Below are positions 1-8,730 of a stretch of DNA of 64,000 nucleotides, piece after piece. The position numbers and the translations under genes were made by a program. The DNA comes from JACKBK01 sp963707275 (GTDB lineage: Bacteria > Chloroflexota > Anaerolineae > JAAEKA01), in NCBI GenBank assembly GCA_963707275.1, contig CAVPPH010000001.1:558001-622000 (forward strand), read 5' to 3'. The first letter of the stretch is position 1; each line of letters begins with the position of its first letter. Below the pieces are notes generated by a model. It was not told the DNA's origin. It saw nothing but the letters and a program-made list of their open reading frames with translations, and searched no databases.

Positions 1-1040
1 GCGTAGAGAAAGGTGAAGGTCGCCAGGGTCGCCAGCGCCGGCGTCGCGGCCGGGATGAAGATGCGCCACAGGATTTGCAGGCGCGACGCGCCGTCGATCA
101 GCGCGGCTTCCTCGATCTCGCGCGGGACCGTCAGGAAGAACTGGCGCATCAGGAAGGTGCCGTAGGCCGTGAAGACCCACGGGAAGATCAGCGCCGCCAG
201 CCGGTCGGTCCAGCCGATCAGCACCATCAGCTGATAGAGCGGCATGATCAGCACCACGAAGGGGATCATGATCGTGCCCAGGTAGAGGACAAACAACGTG
301 TCGCGGCCGGGGAAGCGCAGGCGGGCGAACGCGTAGCCGCCCAGCACCGACGTCACCAACTGGCCTAGCACCACCAGCAGCGTCACCAGCGCGGTGTTGA
401 TCAACGCGCGGCTCATGCCGTTCAGTTCCAGCACTTCGCGGTAGTTCTCCGGGCGCGCGGTGAGTTTGGACACCGGCTCGCTGAGGCGCACGTTGGCCAG
501 GGTTGTGACGCTGGTGTCGTCGGGATCAACGAAGCGGCCCAGCGCCGTCTGGTTGGTCAGCACCATCGGGACGATCTGACCGTCGACAGGCACGTCGAAC
601 AGCGGGCTGGCTGCGCCGTCCACGGTAGCCGTGGCCTGATTGTCCGCACCGCCCGTGGGTGCAACCTCGCTCAGCGGAACGGTGACCGTCGCGTCCAGGT
701 TGTCCGGTTCAGCGTAGACGCCGACGCGCACTGTGTTTTCCACCAGCGCCATCTCTCGAACGCGACCATCTACCTCGATGTTGTAGAGCGGCAGCGGTTT
801 GTCGTAGCCGGCCAGTTCAACGGACACGGCCGCGCGCGGCAACAGCCGCGGCGGGTAGGAAAACGTGTCAGCCGGCAGCTTGAGCGACGTGGCCAGCATC
901 ACCAGAAAGGGGAAGATGACGATGATGCCGAAGACGATCAGCACCGTGTACGCCGCGATGTAGCTGATGGCCTTGCGCAGGCGGTGCGAGCGGCGCGGCG
1001 GATTGTAGGCGGAGGCAGTGGCAGTTGCTTGCTGTGTCAT
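1..1040 (-). CDS. MalG-type sugar ABC permease, C-terminus cut by window edge
   Basis: The frame is open from the ATG at 1040 (strong GGGAGG ribosome site just upstream) to the window edge, about 346 codons. It is an inner-membrane subunit of a sugar importer. One membrane segment lies near residues 25-45; the remaining helices follow from about residue 205. The EAA loop that docks the ATPase reads EEAALIDGASRLQILW near the cut end. Between helix 1 and helix 2 there is an extra domain of roughly 140 residues, much larger than in ordinary MalG proteins, with a motif of the form LxxVxxDGxxxxMxLxxxxxxxxFxxPDx occurring twice. It follows the malF-like gene after 12 bases, so the two are one operon. 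Family is certain; the substrate is unknown. Confidence 0.9.
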   Translation of the reverse strand, partial: MTQQATATASAYNPPRRSHRLRKAISYIAAYTVLIVFGIIVIFPFLVMLATSLKLPADTFSYPPRLLPRAAVSVELAGYDKPLPLYNIEVDGRVREMALVENTVRVGVYAEPDNLDATVTVPLSEVAPTGGADNQATATVDGAASPLFDVPVDGQIVPMVLTNQTALGRFVDPDDTSVTTLANVRLSEPVSKLTARPENYREVLELNGMSRALINTALVTLLVVLGQLVTSVLGGYAFARLRFPGRDTLFVLYLGTIMIPFVVLIMPLYQLMVLIGWTDRLAALIFPWVFTAYGTFLMRQFFLTVPREIEEAALIDGASRLQILWRIFIPAATPALATLATFTFLY

Positions 1041-1052
1041 GGTCGATCCCTC

Positions 1053-2735
1053 CTATGCCTCGTACGCGCCGCCGCGTTGACGCCGGAACTGGATGACGGT
1101 TGCTGCGAAGATCACCAGGAAGAGCACCCAGGCGATGGACGAAGCATAGCCCTGCCGGAACCGCTGGAAGCCGTTCTGATAGAGGTAAAGCACCATGCTC
1201 AGCGTCGAGTTGTTGGGGCCGCCCGGTGGGTTGGTCATGATGAAGATCGGCTCGAAGACCTGGAACGCCTGGATCAGCGTCGTGGTCAGCACGAAGACGG
1301 TGGTTGGCCCCAGCAGCGGTAGCGTCACGTTGCGGAACTGTGCCCATGTGCCGGCGCCGTCGACCGTGGCCGCCTCATAGAGCACCTTGGGGATGTTCTG
1401 CATGCCAGCCACGAAAAGCACAGTGTTGAAACCGATGGTTTGCCAGGCCACCATCAGCGCGACCGACAGCAGCGCTGTATCCGCGCTGGAAAGCCAACGC
1501 ATCTGTGGATCAGCGATGGCCAGCCCTGTCAGTCCGTTGACCGCGCCGATGCCCGAAGTGATGGCGTAGTTGATCCACCCCACCGCCGCGTTGTACATCC
1601 ACTGCCAGATCAGCGACACGCCGACTACCGCGGCCACGCTGGGGATGAAATAGACCGCCCGAAAGAACTTCATGCCGGGCAGCTTGCTGTTCAGAATAGT
1701 GGCCACCAGCAGCGCCGGGATGACACTCAGCGGCACGGCGATCAGGCAGAAGACGATCGTGTTGCGTATCGATAGCCAGAAAAGCTTGTCCTGCGCGCCG
1801 ACGATGAAGCTCTTGCCAAGAACGGAGAAGCGAAACAGCTCGTCGAATATCGAGGTGTTGATCACCTCGGTTGCCAGTTGCGTCGGTGAGCTGAGCTGGG
1901 CAAAGGTCAGATGCAGCAGCCGCGCATAGTTGTCCAGCCCGACCCAGTCGCGCGTGCCGAAGGCGTCCCAGTTGGTAAAGCTGGTGTAGAGCGACAGCAG
2001 CAGCGGCCCGGCGAAGAAGAGCAGAAAGCCCAGGAAATTGGGCGAAAGGAACAGGTAGCCGCTGAGCGTCTCGGAGCGGGCGTTGTTGACACCCATAGCT
2101 TCGGCGGTGGACTGCCGCCACATGGCCCAGAACATGGCGCCGAAGAGGATCAAGCCCAGCAGCAAGGCCAGGCGCAGCGGTTGCAGCAGCTCGCGGGCCA
2201 GCGCCGGAAGACTGGCAAAGTTGATCAGCGAGAGGACGAAAAGCAGCAGGCCGGCCAGCATGATGACGTTGCCGACCCGCTGGAAGGAGCGCTGCCGTTG
2301 GGGGAACTGCTCGAAGCGATCGCCAAAGGAGCGAATGTAATAGCCGACGAAGGTGATCAGCAGAAAGGGCAGGCCCTGACCGAAGCGCTGGGCGAGGTCG
2401 TCGATGCCGGTGAAGGCGCCGATCATGTCCAGCAGCAGGGCGGTGCAAGTCAGGAACCCCAGGTAGTTGACCACCAGCGAAATGGAGCGCCCGCGGTGGT
2501 CACGGCGATGAATCAGGGGTATGGTTGCGGCGCTCAGCAGCGCCAGCACCAGCAGCACACCTGCCACCGCGAAGCGCAGCCCGCCATCCATGCCGGTGAA
2601 CGTGACATAAGCCGCGACCATGCCGGCCACTGTCAGCAGCCCGTGCCAGAGCATCAGGACGAGCAGCCAGATGTCAGCCTGCGAGCGGCGGGCAGGCAGG
2701 TCATGGTTGTCATGGGGCGTGCTCCTTGGTGTCAA
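1053..2735 (-). CDS. MalF-type sugar ABC permease with long N-terminal membrane extension
   Basis: Second permease of the minus-strand sugar importer. The C-terminal 330 residues are a normal MalF-like permease (LFLSPNFLGFLLFFAGPLLL, EAA loop EAATVDGAGTWAQFRNVTLP). The first about 210 residues are an added hydrophobic module with some five to six predicted helices, not typical for the family. The start is uncertain. The open frame runs back to a TTG at 2735, inside a hairpin. The only good ribosome site (AAGGAG at 2722-2727, read on the minus strand) serves an ATG at 2713 that is out of frame with the body. The true N-terminus may therefore be shifted by a sequence change near 2700-2710. Confidence 0.85.
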   Translation of the reverse strand: MTPRSTPHDNHDLPARRSQADIWLLVLMLWHGLLTVAGMVAAYVTFTGMDGGLRFAVAGVLLVLALLSAATIPLIHRRDHRGRSISLVVNYLGFLTCTALLLDMIGAFTGIDDLAQRFGQGLPFLLITFVGYYIRSFGDRFEQFPQRQRSFQRVGNVIMLAGLLLFVLSLINFASLPALARELLQPLRLALLLGLILFGAMFWAMWRQSTAEAMGVNNARSETLSGYLFLSPNFLGFLLFFAGPLLLSLYTSFTNWDAFGTRDWVGLDNYARLLHLTFAQLSSPTQLATEVINTSIFDELFRFSVLGKSFIVGAQDKLFWLSIRNTIVFCLIAVPLSVIPALLVATILNSKLPGMKFFRAVYFIPSVAAVVGVSLIWQWMYNAAVGWINYAITSGIGAVNGLTGLAIADPQMRWLSSADTALLSVALMVAWQTIGFNTVLFVAGMQNIPKVLYEAATVDGAGTWAQFRNVTLPLLGPTTVFVLTTTLIQAFQVFEPIFIMTNPPGGPNNSTLSMVLYLYQNGFQRFRQGYASSIAWVLFLVIFAATVIQFRRQRGGAYEA

Positions 2736-2810
2736 GTGACAGTCACTTTCCGAAAGTGGCTGTCACTTGCGCGGAAGGTGACAGTCACTTTCCGGAAAGT
2801 GACTGTCACC
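2734..2810. repeat. Two tandem palindromes between binding-protein and permease genes
   Basis: Positions 2777-2810 form a perfect 34-base palindrome with 17-base arms beginning GGTGACAGTCACTTTCC. Positions 2734-2768 form a second, near-perfect copy of the same hairpin with one mismatch. On the transcript both would fold as strong stem-loops just after the binding-protein stop codon and before the malF-like gene. This is the usual place for an mRNA-protecting or partly terminating hairpin that makes binding protein more abundant than permease. No U-run follows. Confidence 0.8.
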
Positions 2811-2823
2811 TGTGAGGTTGTCG

Positions 2824-4216
2824 CTACTGGCTGAAAGCCTTGTTAGCCTCGTCGCAGATGGTGGCGCCGAACTGCTCGACAGTCTCCTCGCCCGTCATGA
2901 CCGCCCCGACCCGGGCGCCCATCACGGCATCGAAGTCCGGCCAGCTACCGGCCCACAACGGACCCTCGGCCACGGCGTTGTCCTGCAAGCCATTGATGAA
3001 TGCCTGATTGTTGGCGGGCGGCGTGAAGGTCAGGAAGGCATCGATTGCTTCCTGGCTGACACGACTGGGGATGTTGGTGCCCATGGCAGAGATCTTGGCC
3101 TGCACGTCGGCCTCGGTCAGCGCCTGCGCCAGTTTCCAAGCTTCCTCAGGATGTGCTGTGTTGGCGTTGACCGCGTAGGCGCCCCAGAACTGCCAGTTGC
3201 CCGCATCGCCGCCCGGTCCCTTGGGCAGTTCCACGACATCCCAGTCGAATTCCACGGTGCGGGTGCCGGGGGTTGCCCAGCGGCCGTTCTGGAACATGGC
3301 GACCTTGCCGGCGCGGTAGGGCGGCTCACTGTCCTCACCGTAGGGCACGGCCACATCATGAACCTGATAGAGGTCCTGCTCGAACTGCATGCCGACCAGT
3401 GACTCGGGCGAGTCGAGGTTGCAGGCGGTGCGGTCTTCGTTGAAGAAGCCACCGCCGGCTGCGTTCAGCCAGGTGCCGTAGGGACCCCACCAGGCGTTGG
3501 CCCCGTAGCCGTAGATGTCGCTACCCAGCGCACGTACCTTCTGCGCGGTCTCCAGGAAGGCATCCCATGTCCACTCGCCCTTGGCGGCCAGCTCGCGCGG
3601 GTCGGTCGCGCCTGCCTCAGCCAGCAGGTCGTTGTTCAGGTAGAGCACGAAGGTGGAAACGTCGCGCGGCAGATCCCCACAGCGCGCCGCTGTCTGCGCC
3701 CTCGGCGCTGGTATCGGGGTTGTGGGTCAGGGCAGCCATCGGCCCGGCGTAGAAGTTATCGATGCTGAAGCCGTCGGTGGCAGCAGCCTGGTCGGACAGG
3801 TTCAGGATCAGACCGCGCTTGGCAAAGTCGCCCACGTCGGTGCCGGGGATCCAGAAAACATCTGGCGCCGTGCCAGCGCCGATCTCGGTCTTGAGCACGT
3901 CCTGGTAGCTGGAGCTTTCGCTGCCGCCCGGCTCGTAGCTCAGGGTAATGCCCTCAAGCTTGGCGTCGAGTTCGTCGCTGATGCTGGCATAGACGTCGGC
4001 CTCTTCCTGGTTGTCAGGGCGGGTGCGCCAGCGCAGCGCCACCTCTTCCATGGCGGCGGCTTCCGTGGGTTGCTCGACAGCCGGCGCCGCGGTGGCAGCC
4101 GGTTCGGCCGGCGCAGGCTCGGCCGGCGCGGGAGTGGCTGCCGGCGCACAGGCGCCCAGCAGCATGCTTGCTACCAGCATCAGGCTGGCGAAAACGAAGA
4201 TCACTCGACGGTTCAT
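2824..4216 (-). CDS. Sugar ABC transporter solute-binding lipoprotein (one frameshift)
   Basis: Extracytoplasmic binding protein of the minus-strand importer. The N-terminus MNRRVIFVFASLMLVASMLL followed by GAC is a lipoprotein signal with lipobox LLGAC (Cys 23). An Ala/Pro/Glu-rich linker follows, then a family-1 type sugar-binding fold (DVFWIPGTDVGDFAKRGLI; WWGPYGTWLNAAGGGFFNED; MFQNGRWA). The reading frame changes near 3670: the first part ends in nonsense after DSGALWG and the second resumes with LPRDVSTFVLYLNNDLLAE. Removing one base restores about 464 residues, the usual length. It lies downstream of lacI and upstream of the permeases. Confidence 0.88.
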
Positions 4217-4257
4217 GGTGTCTCCTCCTAAGAGAGTCTCAAATCAGGTTTGGTTGA

Positions 4258-4271
4258 CGTGATGGTCACGA
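4258..4271. promoter_or_regulatory. Possible degenerate LacI operator before binding-protein gene
   Basis: The sequence around 4259-4269 (GTGATGGTCAC) resembles the inner part of the perfect operator TGTGACCGGTCACA found upstream of the adjacent lacI. It lies in the 129-base gap between lacI and the binding-protein gene. It is a partial match only and could be chance. Confidence 0.3.
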
Positions 4272-4345
4272 AGCTGCAGGCGCGTTGCCTTGCGGAAAAC
4301 TGGTTAGAGTCGGGCGTGTCTTTGCGATCACCTCCTTGGTTGTGA

Positions 4346-5344
4346 TTACGTGGATCGGCGCACCACGAGTTCAGCCGGCAGCAGCAGATGCTGTCGTGGT
4401 GAGTTGGGTTGTTCAACGGCCTGGATTACAAGTTGCGCGGCCTGCTGGCCAATGGCATACAGATCCTGGCGCAATGTCGTCAGCGGCGGATCGAAATAGG
4501 AGGCCAGCGGCATGTCGTCTACGCCGATCACGGCCAGATTCTCAGGAATGTGAAGCCCGCGATCGCGCGCAGCGCGCAAGACCCCGATGGCCATACGGTC
4601 GTTCTGCGCGAAGATAGCAGTCGGCGGGGAGGCGAGTGCAAGCAGCCTGTTGAGGGCGTGATAGCCGGACGTTGCCGACCAGTCGCCTTCCATCACCAAC
4701 GCGTCATCGCGGGGAAGGCCGGCGTCGGCCAGCGCTGCCTGGTAGCCGGCCAGCCGGTCCTGGGTGCAGTCTTCCTCGGCCGGCCCGCAGATCAGGCCGA
4801 TGCGCCGGTGGCCGCGTTCCAGCAGGTGGTGAGTCGCCAGGCGGCCCGCGCCGACATCGTCCAGCGCTACCGAGTCGACGCTCTCGGCGCGCGGCCGGGC
4901 GCCCACGAAGACCGTCGGCACCGTGTCTGGGAGCAGCGTGAAGCGGTTGTCCGCGTAGGGGTTGATCACCAGCAGCCCTTCGGTGCGCCGGCTGGCGATC
5001 ATCTGATCCACCAACAGGTCGAAGGTCGATTCGTCGGGAGCCGAGGCTGAAAACAGAAAGTAGCCATGTTGGCGCGCTGCCTGTTCTGCGCCTTCGATAA
5101 TGCAGGCAAATGTGTAGTCGGTCAGGTTGGGGGAGAGGCAGGTCAGCGTGCGCGTGCTGCCGGTGGCCATGAACTGGGCGATCGCGTTGGCGCGGAAGCC
5201 AAGTTCGGCAATGGCTGCCTCGACACGCGCCTGGGTGGCCGGCCGCACGCTGTCGCTGCCGTTGATGACGCGTGAAACCGTCTGGTAAGAGACACCAGCA
5301 TGGGCTGCAACATCACGGATGGTGGGGCGGCTTTGCTCGGCCAT
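4346..5344 (-). CDS. LacI-family transcriptional regulator
   Basis: A 332-residue regulator. The N-terminal helix-turn-helix reads TIRDVAAHAGVSYQTVSRVI, followed by the hinge and a periplasmic-binding-like sugar sensor (VFVGARPRAESVDSVALDDV; FAQNDRMAIGVLRAARDRG; VIGVDDMPLASYFDPPLTTL). It is first in the minus-strand operon and probably controls the transporter behind it. Its own promoter overlaps two perfect 14-base palindromes, so autoregulation is likely. The effector is unknown; a mono- or oligosaccharide is the family norm. Confidence 0.95.
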   Translation of the reverse strand: MAEQSRPTIRDVAAHAGVSYQTVSRVINGSDSVRPATQARVEAAIAELGFRANAIAQFMATGSTRTLTCLSPNLTDYTFACIIEGAEQAARQHGYFLFSASAPDESTFDLLVDQMIASRRTEGLLVINPYADNRFTLLPDTVPTVFVGARPRAESVDSVALDDVGAGRLATHHLLERGHRRIGLICGPAEEDCTQDRLAGYQAALADAGLPRDDALVMEGDWSATSGYHALNRLLALASPPTAIFAQNDRMAIGVLRAARDRGLHIPENLAVIGVDDMPLASYFDPPLTTLRQDLYAIGQQAAQLVIQAVEQPNSPRQHLLLPAELVVRRST

Positions 5345-5389
5345 GGTGACGGCTTCGTCGACCTTGTCTGATTGCTGAATTGGGAGAGA

Positions 5390-5447
5390 TGTGACCGGTC
5401 ACAATTGTGACCGGTCACATTATAACAAACTCCAGCGCCGCTGTCAA
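5390..5447 (-). promoter_or_regulatory. lacI promoter with two perfect tandem operators
   Basis: Read on the minus strand, a -35 TTGACA (5447-5442), a 17-base spacer and a -10 TATAAT (5424-5419) form a consensus sigma-70 promoter for the lacI gene. Two identical palindromes TGTGACCGGTCACA at 5406-5419 and 5390-5403 are spaced 16 bases apart, overlapping and following the -10. This layout fits LacI-type repression, most simply by the product of this gene. Confidence 0.85.
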
Positions 5448-5535
5448 TACCCAATTTTGTCTGGCTTTGAGCGCCGCCCAATATCCGCTATAATCACGCC
5501 GCATCATTCGAATTTCACGCATTCAGGAGGACGGA

Positions 5536-6021
5536 ATGGACACCGAACCGCAGGAAAAAACGATTGCTGTCTGGCAGCGCTGGTTTGCAGTTGAGTGCAA
5601 CAACCGGGCCTGGAAACTGACGACGGAGCCGCAGCGCAGCGCCGTCGAAGACCGCGAGATGCTGGATGCCGCGCACGCGGCGTCGTTTCATTGGGGCAAG
5701 ATCGGCACCGACGTGAATCGCGCCCGCGCCGATGTCACGCTGGCGCATGTCCATGCCTTGCTTGGCAACGGCGCGCAGGCGTTGGCATACGCGCAGGCTT
5801 GTTTGCTGTTTTTCGAGGCTGGCAACGGCGAAGATTGGGATCTGGCGTTTGCGCATCTGGAGATGGCGCTGGCCGCAGCAACCCTTGGGGACGCCGCGTT
5901 GCACGATGCACACTACAGCGCGGCGCAGCAGACGGGTGCGGCTATCGAGGACGCCGAGGACCGCGAGGTGTTCCTGGCCGAGTTGGCGCGCATCCCTGAC
6001 CGCGTCGCCAGTGCGGATTAG
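5536..6021 (+). CDS. Small helical protein of unknown function
   Basis: I do not recognise this 161-residue protein. It starts at ATG 5536 after AGGAGG (5525-5530). It is Ala/Glu-rich and predicted all-helical, with a TPR-like feel (LAHVHALLGNGAQALAYAQA; LAFAHLEMALAAATLGD), a pattern of paired helices. There is no signal peptide or membrane segment. The stop codon overlaps the GTG start of the LysE-type gene (TAGTG), so the two are translationally coupled. Its gene is divergent from lacI. Confidence 0.75.
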   Translation: MDTEPQEKTIAVWQRWFAVECNNRAWKLTTEPQRSAVEDREMLDAAHAASFHWGKIGTDVNRARADVTLAHVHALLGNGAQALAYAQACLLFFEAGNGEDWDLAFAHLEMALAAATLGDAALHDAHYSAAQQTGAAIEDAEDREVFLAELARIPDRVASAD

Positions 6022-6647
6022 TGGACCTCGGCATCTTCGCCCGCGGCGTCGCCATCGGGTTGGCCATCGCCGCGCCCGTGGGTCCCATCGGTGTGCTCTG
6101 TATCCGCCGCACGCTGGCCGAGGGCCGGCTGGCAGGCTTTGTCACCGGGCTGGGCGCGGCGACGGCTGACACGGTCTACGGCGCGGTGGCCGCGTTTGGA
6201 CTGACGGCGGTGTCGGCGTTTCTGGTCAGCCAGCAGGACTGGCTGCGGCTGATCGGCGGCGCGTTTCTGTGCTATCTGGGGGTGCGAACCTTCCTGGCCA
6301 GCCCAGCGCCACAGGCTGACGTCGCCGGCGACAGGACTTCGCGCACGCTGGCAGGCGACTACGTTTCTACCTTCCTGCTGACCATCACCAACCCGCTGAC
6401 CATTCTGTCTTTCGCGGCGGTGTTCGCCGGGCTGGGGCTGGGCAGCGGCTACGACGACCTGGGATCGGCGCTGTTGCTGGTGGCCGGGGTGTTCACCGGG
6501 TCGGCGCTCTGGTGGCTATTGCTGAGCGGCGGCGTCAGCCTGCTGCGCGGCCGGATCACCGAGAATGGCCTGCGTTGGGTGAATCGGGTGTCGGGTGTGA
6601 TCATCACCGTTTTCGGCGTCGTCGCGTTGGCAAGCCTGGCGGGGTGA
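6021..6647 (+). CDS. LysE/RhtB-family exporter
   Basis: A 208-residue membrane protein with about six helices. The N-terminal family signature is visible (GLAIAAPVGPIGVLCIRRTL), as is the mid-protein ITNPLTILSFAAVFAGL motif typical of LysE transporters. Family members export amino acids or related small molecules by proton antiport. Translation starts at GTG 6021, overlapping the preceding stop codon by one base, so it depends on the upstream gene. A second LysE-type gene occurs at 61750. Substrate cannot be inferred. Confidence 0.9.
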   Translation: MDLGIFARGVAIGLAIAAPVGPIGVLCIRRTLAEGRLAGFVTGLGAATADTVYGAVAAFGLTAVSAFLVSQQDWLRLIGGAFLCYLGVRTFLASPAPQADVAGDRTSRTLAGDYVSTFLLTITNPLTILSFAAVFAGLGLGSGYDDLGSALLLVAGVFTGSALWWLLLSGGVSLLRGRITENGLRWVNRVSGVIITVFGVVALASLAG

Positions 6648-6668
6648 CCTTCTTTTCGTCAATGGTGC

Positions 6669-7643
6669 TCAGTTCAGCCGGCTGCGGTACCAGTTGACGG
6701 TTGCGGCGATGCCCTGCTCCAGTGGTGTGGCCGATCCACCAAACGCCTGGCGGAACTTGCTGTCATCGACGACGTACGGCTCGGCGAACTCGTAGTACAT
6801 CTCCTTCATCTCGCGCACATCGGGGACAAACAGACCCAGCAGCGTCAGCATGCCGCGGCCGGCCGTTCGTACCTTGACCGGCTGCCCGACTGCCTGTTCG
6901 ACCAAATTGAGGAATTCCTGCGTCGACCTGGTCGGCGCGTTGGGCACGTGCCACACCTGTCCGAGCGCCTCGTCATGCTCGGCCAGGGTCACCAGCGCGT
7001 CGCCGAAGTCGCTGATGTACGAGTACGTGTGCGGTAGGTCGATGTCGCCCATCGCGTTGATGGTTTTGCCTTGCAACGCAGCATCGAAGACCATGTCACC
7101 GACTGCTGACCCTTCGACGCGCGGCCCGTAGAAGTCGCTGGCCCGTCCGATAGCTACCCGAACCTTGCCGCTGTTGTGAGCGTCCAGCAGCCGTTGCGCC
7201 ATCTCGGCGCGGGTGCGACCCTTGCGGCCGGTGGCGGCGTAAGGCAGGTCCTCGGTGATCGGTGCGCCATCGGTCGGGCCGTACATGTAGAGGTTGTCGC
7301 CGACGATGAGCTTTGCACCCGTGCGCGAGACACCTTCAATGATACCTTCGATAATGGGCGGGAACTTTTCCGGCCATTCGGTGTATTCCGGCTGGGCGCA
7401 CTGGAAGACGACTGCGGCACCCGCCGTGACGCGTGCGACGTCATCGGGGTTGGTGGCGTCGCCTATGACAACCTGCACACCAGCAGGCAACGTCTCGCTT
7501 ACCTCGCCGCGGCGGTTGACGACCGTAATATTCGTGTAGCCGCGTGCGGCCAGCGCGTCCATCACTGATAGTCCCAAAGGACCTGCGCCGAAGATTACCT
7601 GCTTTGCCTGCTTGTCGATGCCTGTACCGTTCGTGTTCGTCAT
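6669..7643 (-). CDS. NAD(P)-dependent epimerase/dehydratase-type oxidoreductase
   Basis: A 324-residue Rossmann-fold protein of the extended SDR type. The nucleotide-binding loop is QVIFGAGPLGLSVMDALAARG, and DNLYMYGPTDGAPITEDLPY contains the Tyr region of the family. It resembles atypical SDRs that bind NADP and act on sugar nucleotides or serve as regulators; the substrate is unclear. Its promoter has the 19-base spacer characteristic of MerR control and carries the same palindrome as the promoter of the adjacent merR-type gene, so it is probably a target of that regulator. Confidence 0.88.
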   Translation of the reverse strand: MTNTNGTGIDKQAKQVIFGAGPLGLSVMDALAARGYTNITVVNRRGEVSETLPAGVQVVIGDATNPDDVARVTAGAAVVFQCAQPEYTEWPEKFPPIIEGIIEGVSRTGAKLIVGDNLYMYGPTDGAPITEDLPYAATGRKGRTRAEMAQRLLDAHNSGKVRVAIGRASDFYGPRVEGSAVGDMVFDAALQGKTINAMGDIDLPHTYSYISDFGDALVTLAEHDEALGQVWHVPNAPTRSTQEFLNLVEQAVGQPVKVRTAGRGMLTLLGLFVPDVREMKEMYYEFAEPYVVDDSKFRQAFGGSATPLEQGIAATVNWYRSRLN

Positions 7644-7696
7644 GATCGTGTCTCCTGTTGCTCATCCAGCGGATGGTGAATTTTGTTGTTGGCTAC

Positions 7697-7727
7697 AGGG
7701 TACACGTTGACACAGTGTCAGAGTCAA
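7697..7727 (-). promoter_or_regulatory. MerR-type promoter of the SDR gene
   Basis: On the minus strand, -35 TTGACT (7727-7722) and -10 TACCCT (7702-7697) are separated by 19 bases, the overlong spacer that MerR regulators untwist. The spacer contains the palindrome TGACACAGTGTCA (7708-7720). The site overlaps the 3' end of the merR-type gene. Confidence 0.8.
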
Positions 7728-8593
7728 GTGTTTGCCGGATTTTCGATGGGAGCGATGGGCAACTGGAACTCAATGACGGCCGAGTCGACCACCTGCTGGC
7801 CATCGGGGTGCGCCTTGCCTGAGAGGTGCAGTTCGCGCAGCGGACCGGACGGGACGTGTCCGTTCAGCCCGACCCAGTTCAACAGCGAAAGGATCGCAGG
7901 CGTCATCTCTTCGTAGGCTCCTTCGTAGATCAGGGACGCGGCCAGGTGATGCGCAGGCAGGCGGTGGACCGCGAAGGAACCATTTTGCGGCGCGTCGAGG
8001 TATTTCGACTGTACGGGCACAGAGACCTCGACTTGCAGATCAGTCTCGGTGTAGTCCTCGTTGTGGTACAGCGTGATTTCCGGTTGCAGCGGCATGATGC
8101 CTGCGCGTTTCAGGTTGGCGTACAGCGTCTCGTAGAGGTGATGACAGAAGTAACCCATTTCCTCCATAGTCGGCACAACGTCGGAGATCGACGCGACTGT
8201 AATCGCGGGAATCGCCTTGGCAACTACCTCGTAGGGCGAGGGCTGGCCTTCCAGCTCGATCTGTCTGAGGCGGGCTTCGACGCGCTTCAGTCGTTGCCGT
8301 TCCTCGACCAGCGTGTGCTCGATCTCGGCCTGACGCATGGTCAACATTCCCTTCAGCGCGGCCGGTGAGAGTTGGTCGCCCGCGTCCTGGAGGTCCTTGA
8401 TCTGCTCCAGCGTGAATCCCAGCTCTTTCAGCGCGACGATCCTGTTCAGGTCGCCCAGTTGGTCGATGGTGTAATAGCGATAGCCGGTCCACTTATCCAC
8501 CTGTTTGGGACGCAGCAGGCCGAGCTGGTCGTAGTGCCGTAACATGCGCGGCGAGACCTGGCCAAGTTTGGAAAAGTCGCTGATCTTGAACAT
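7724..8593 (-). CDS. MerR-family regulator with GyrI-like effector domain
   Basis: A 289-residue regulator. The N-terminal winged helix of the MerR class is clear (MFKISDFSKLGQVSPRMLRH, then YDQLGLLRP and YRYYTIDQL). A coiled-coil dimer helix (about residues 80-115) follows, then a GyrI-like/BmrR-type ligand-binding domain to the C-terminus. Such proteins respond to small hydrophobic or cationic compounds. Its promoter and that of the downstream SDR gene share the palindrome TGACACAGTGTCA, apart from the centre base, which indicates control of both. Confidence 0.92.
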   Translation of the reverse strand: MFKISDFSKLGQVSPRMLRHYDQLGLLRPKQVDKWTGYRYYTIDQLGDLNRIVALKELGFTLEQIKDLQDAGDQLSPAALKGMLTMRQAEIEHTLVEERQRLKRVEARLRQIELEGQPSPYEVVAKAIPAITVASISDVVPTMEEMGYFCHHLYETLYANLKRAGIMPLQPEITLYHNEDYTETDLQVEVSVPVQSKYLDAPQNGSFAVHRLPAHHLAASLIYEGAYEEMTPAILSLLNWVGLNGHVPSGPLRELHLSGKAHPDGQQVVDSAVIEFQLPIAPIENPANT

Positions 8594-8625
8594 AGAGTCA
8601 CCTCGTGTCGTCTTCTTGTGACGAT

Positions 8626-8654
8626 CATATACCCTGACACTGTGTCAGAGTCAA
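8626..8654 (-). promoter_or_regulatory. merR-type gene promoter with operator
   Basis: On the minus strand, TTGACT (8654-8649), a 17-base spacer and TATATG (8631-8626) precede the merR-type gene. The spacer holds the perfect palindrome CTGACACTGTGTCAG (8634-8648). The -35 and palindrome match those at 7697-7727, but the spacer is two bases shorter, consistent with autorepression here and activation there. Confidence 0.75.
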
Positions 8655-8730
8655 GTGGCCGAGCTTGACAGGTTGCCCGGCTCGCGCTACTCTTGGCAGG
8701 TGGCAGGCAACCTCAAAACGGAGAGAACTG

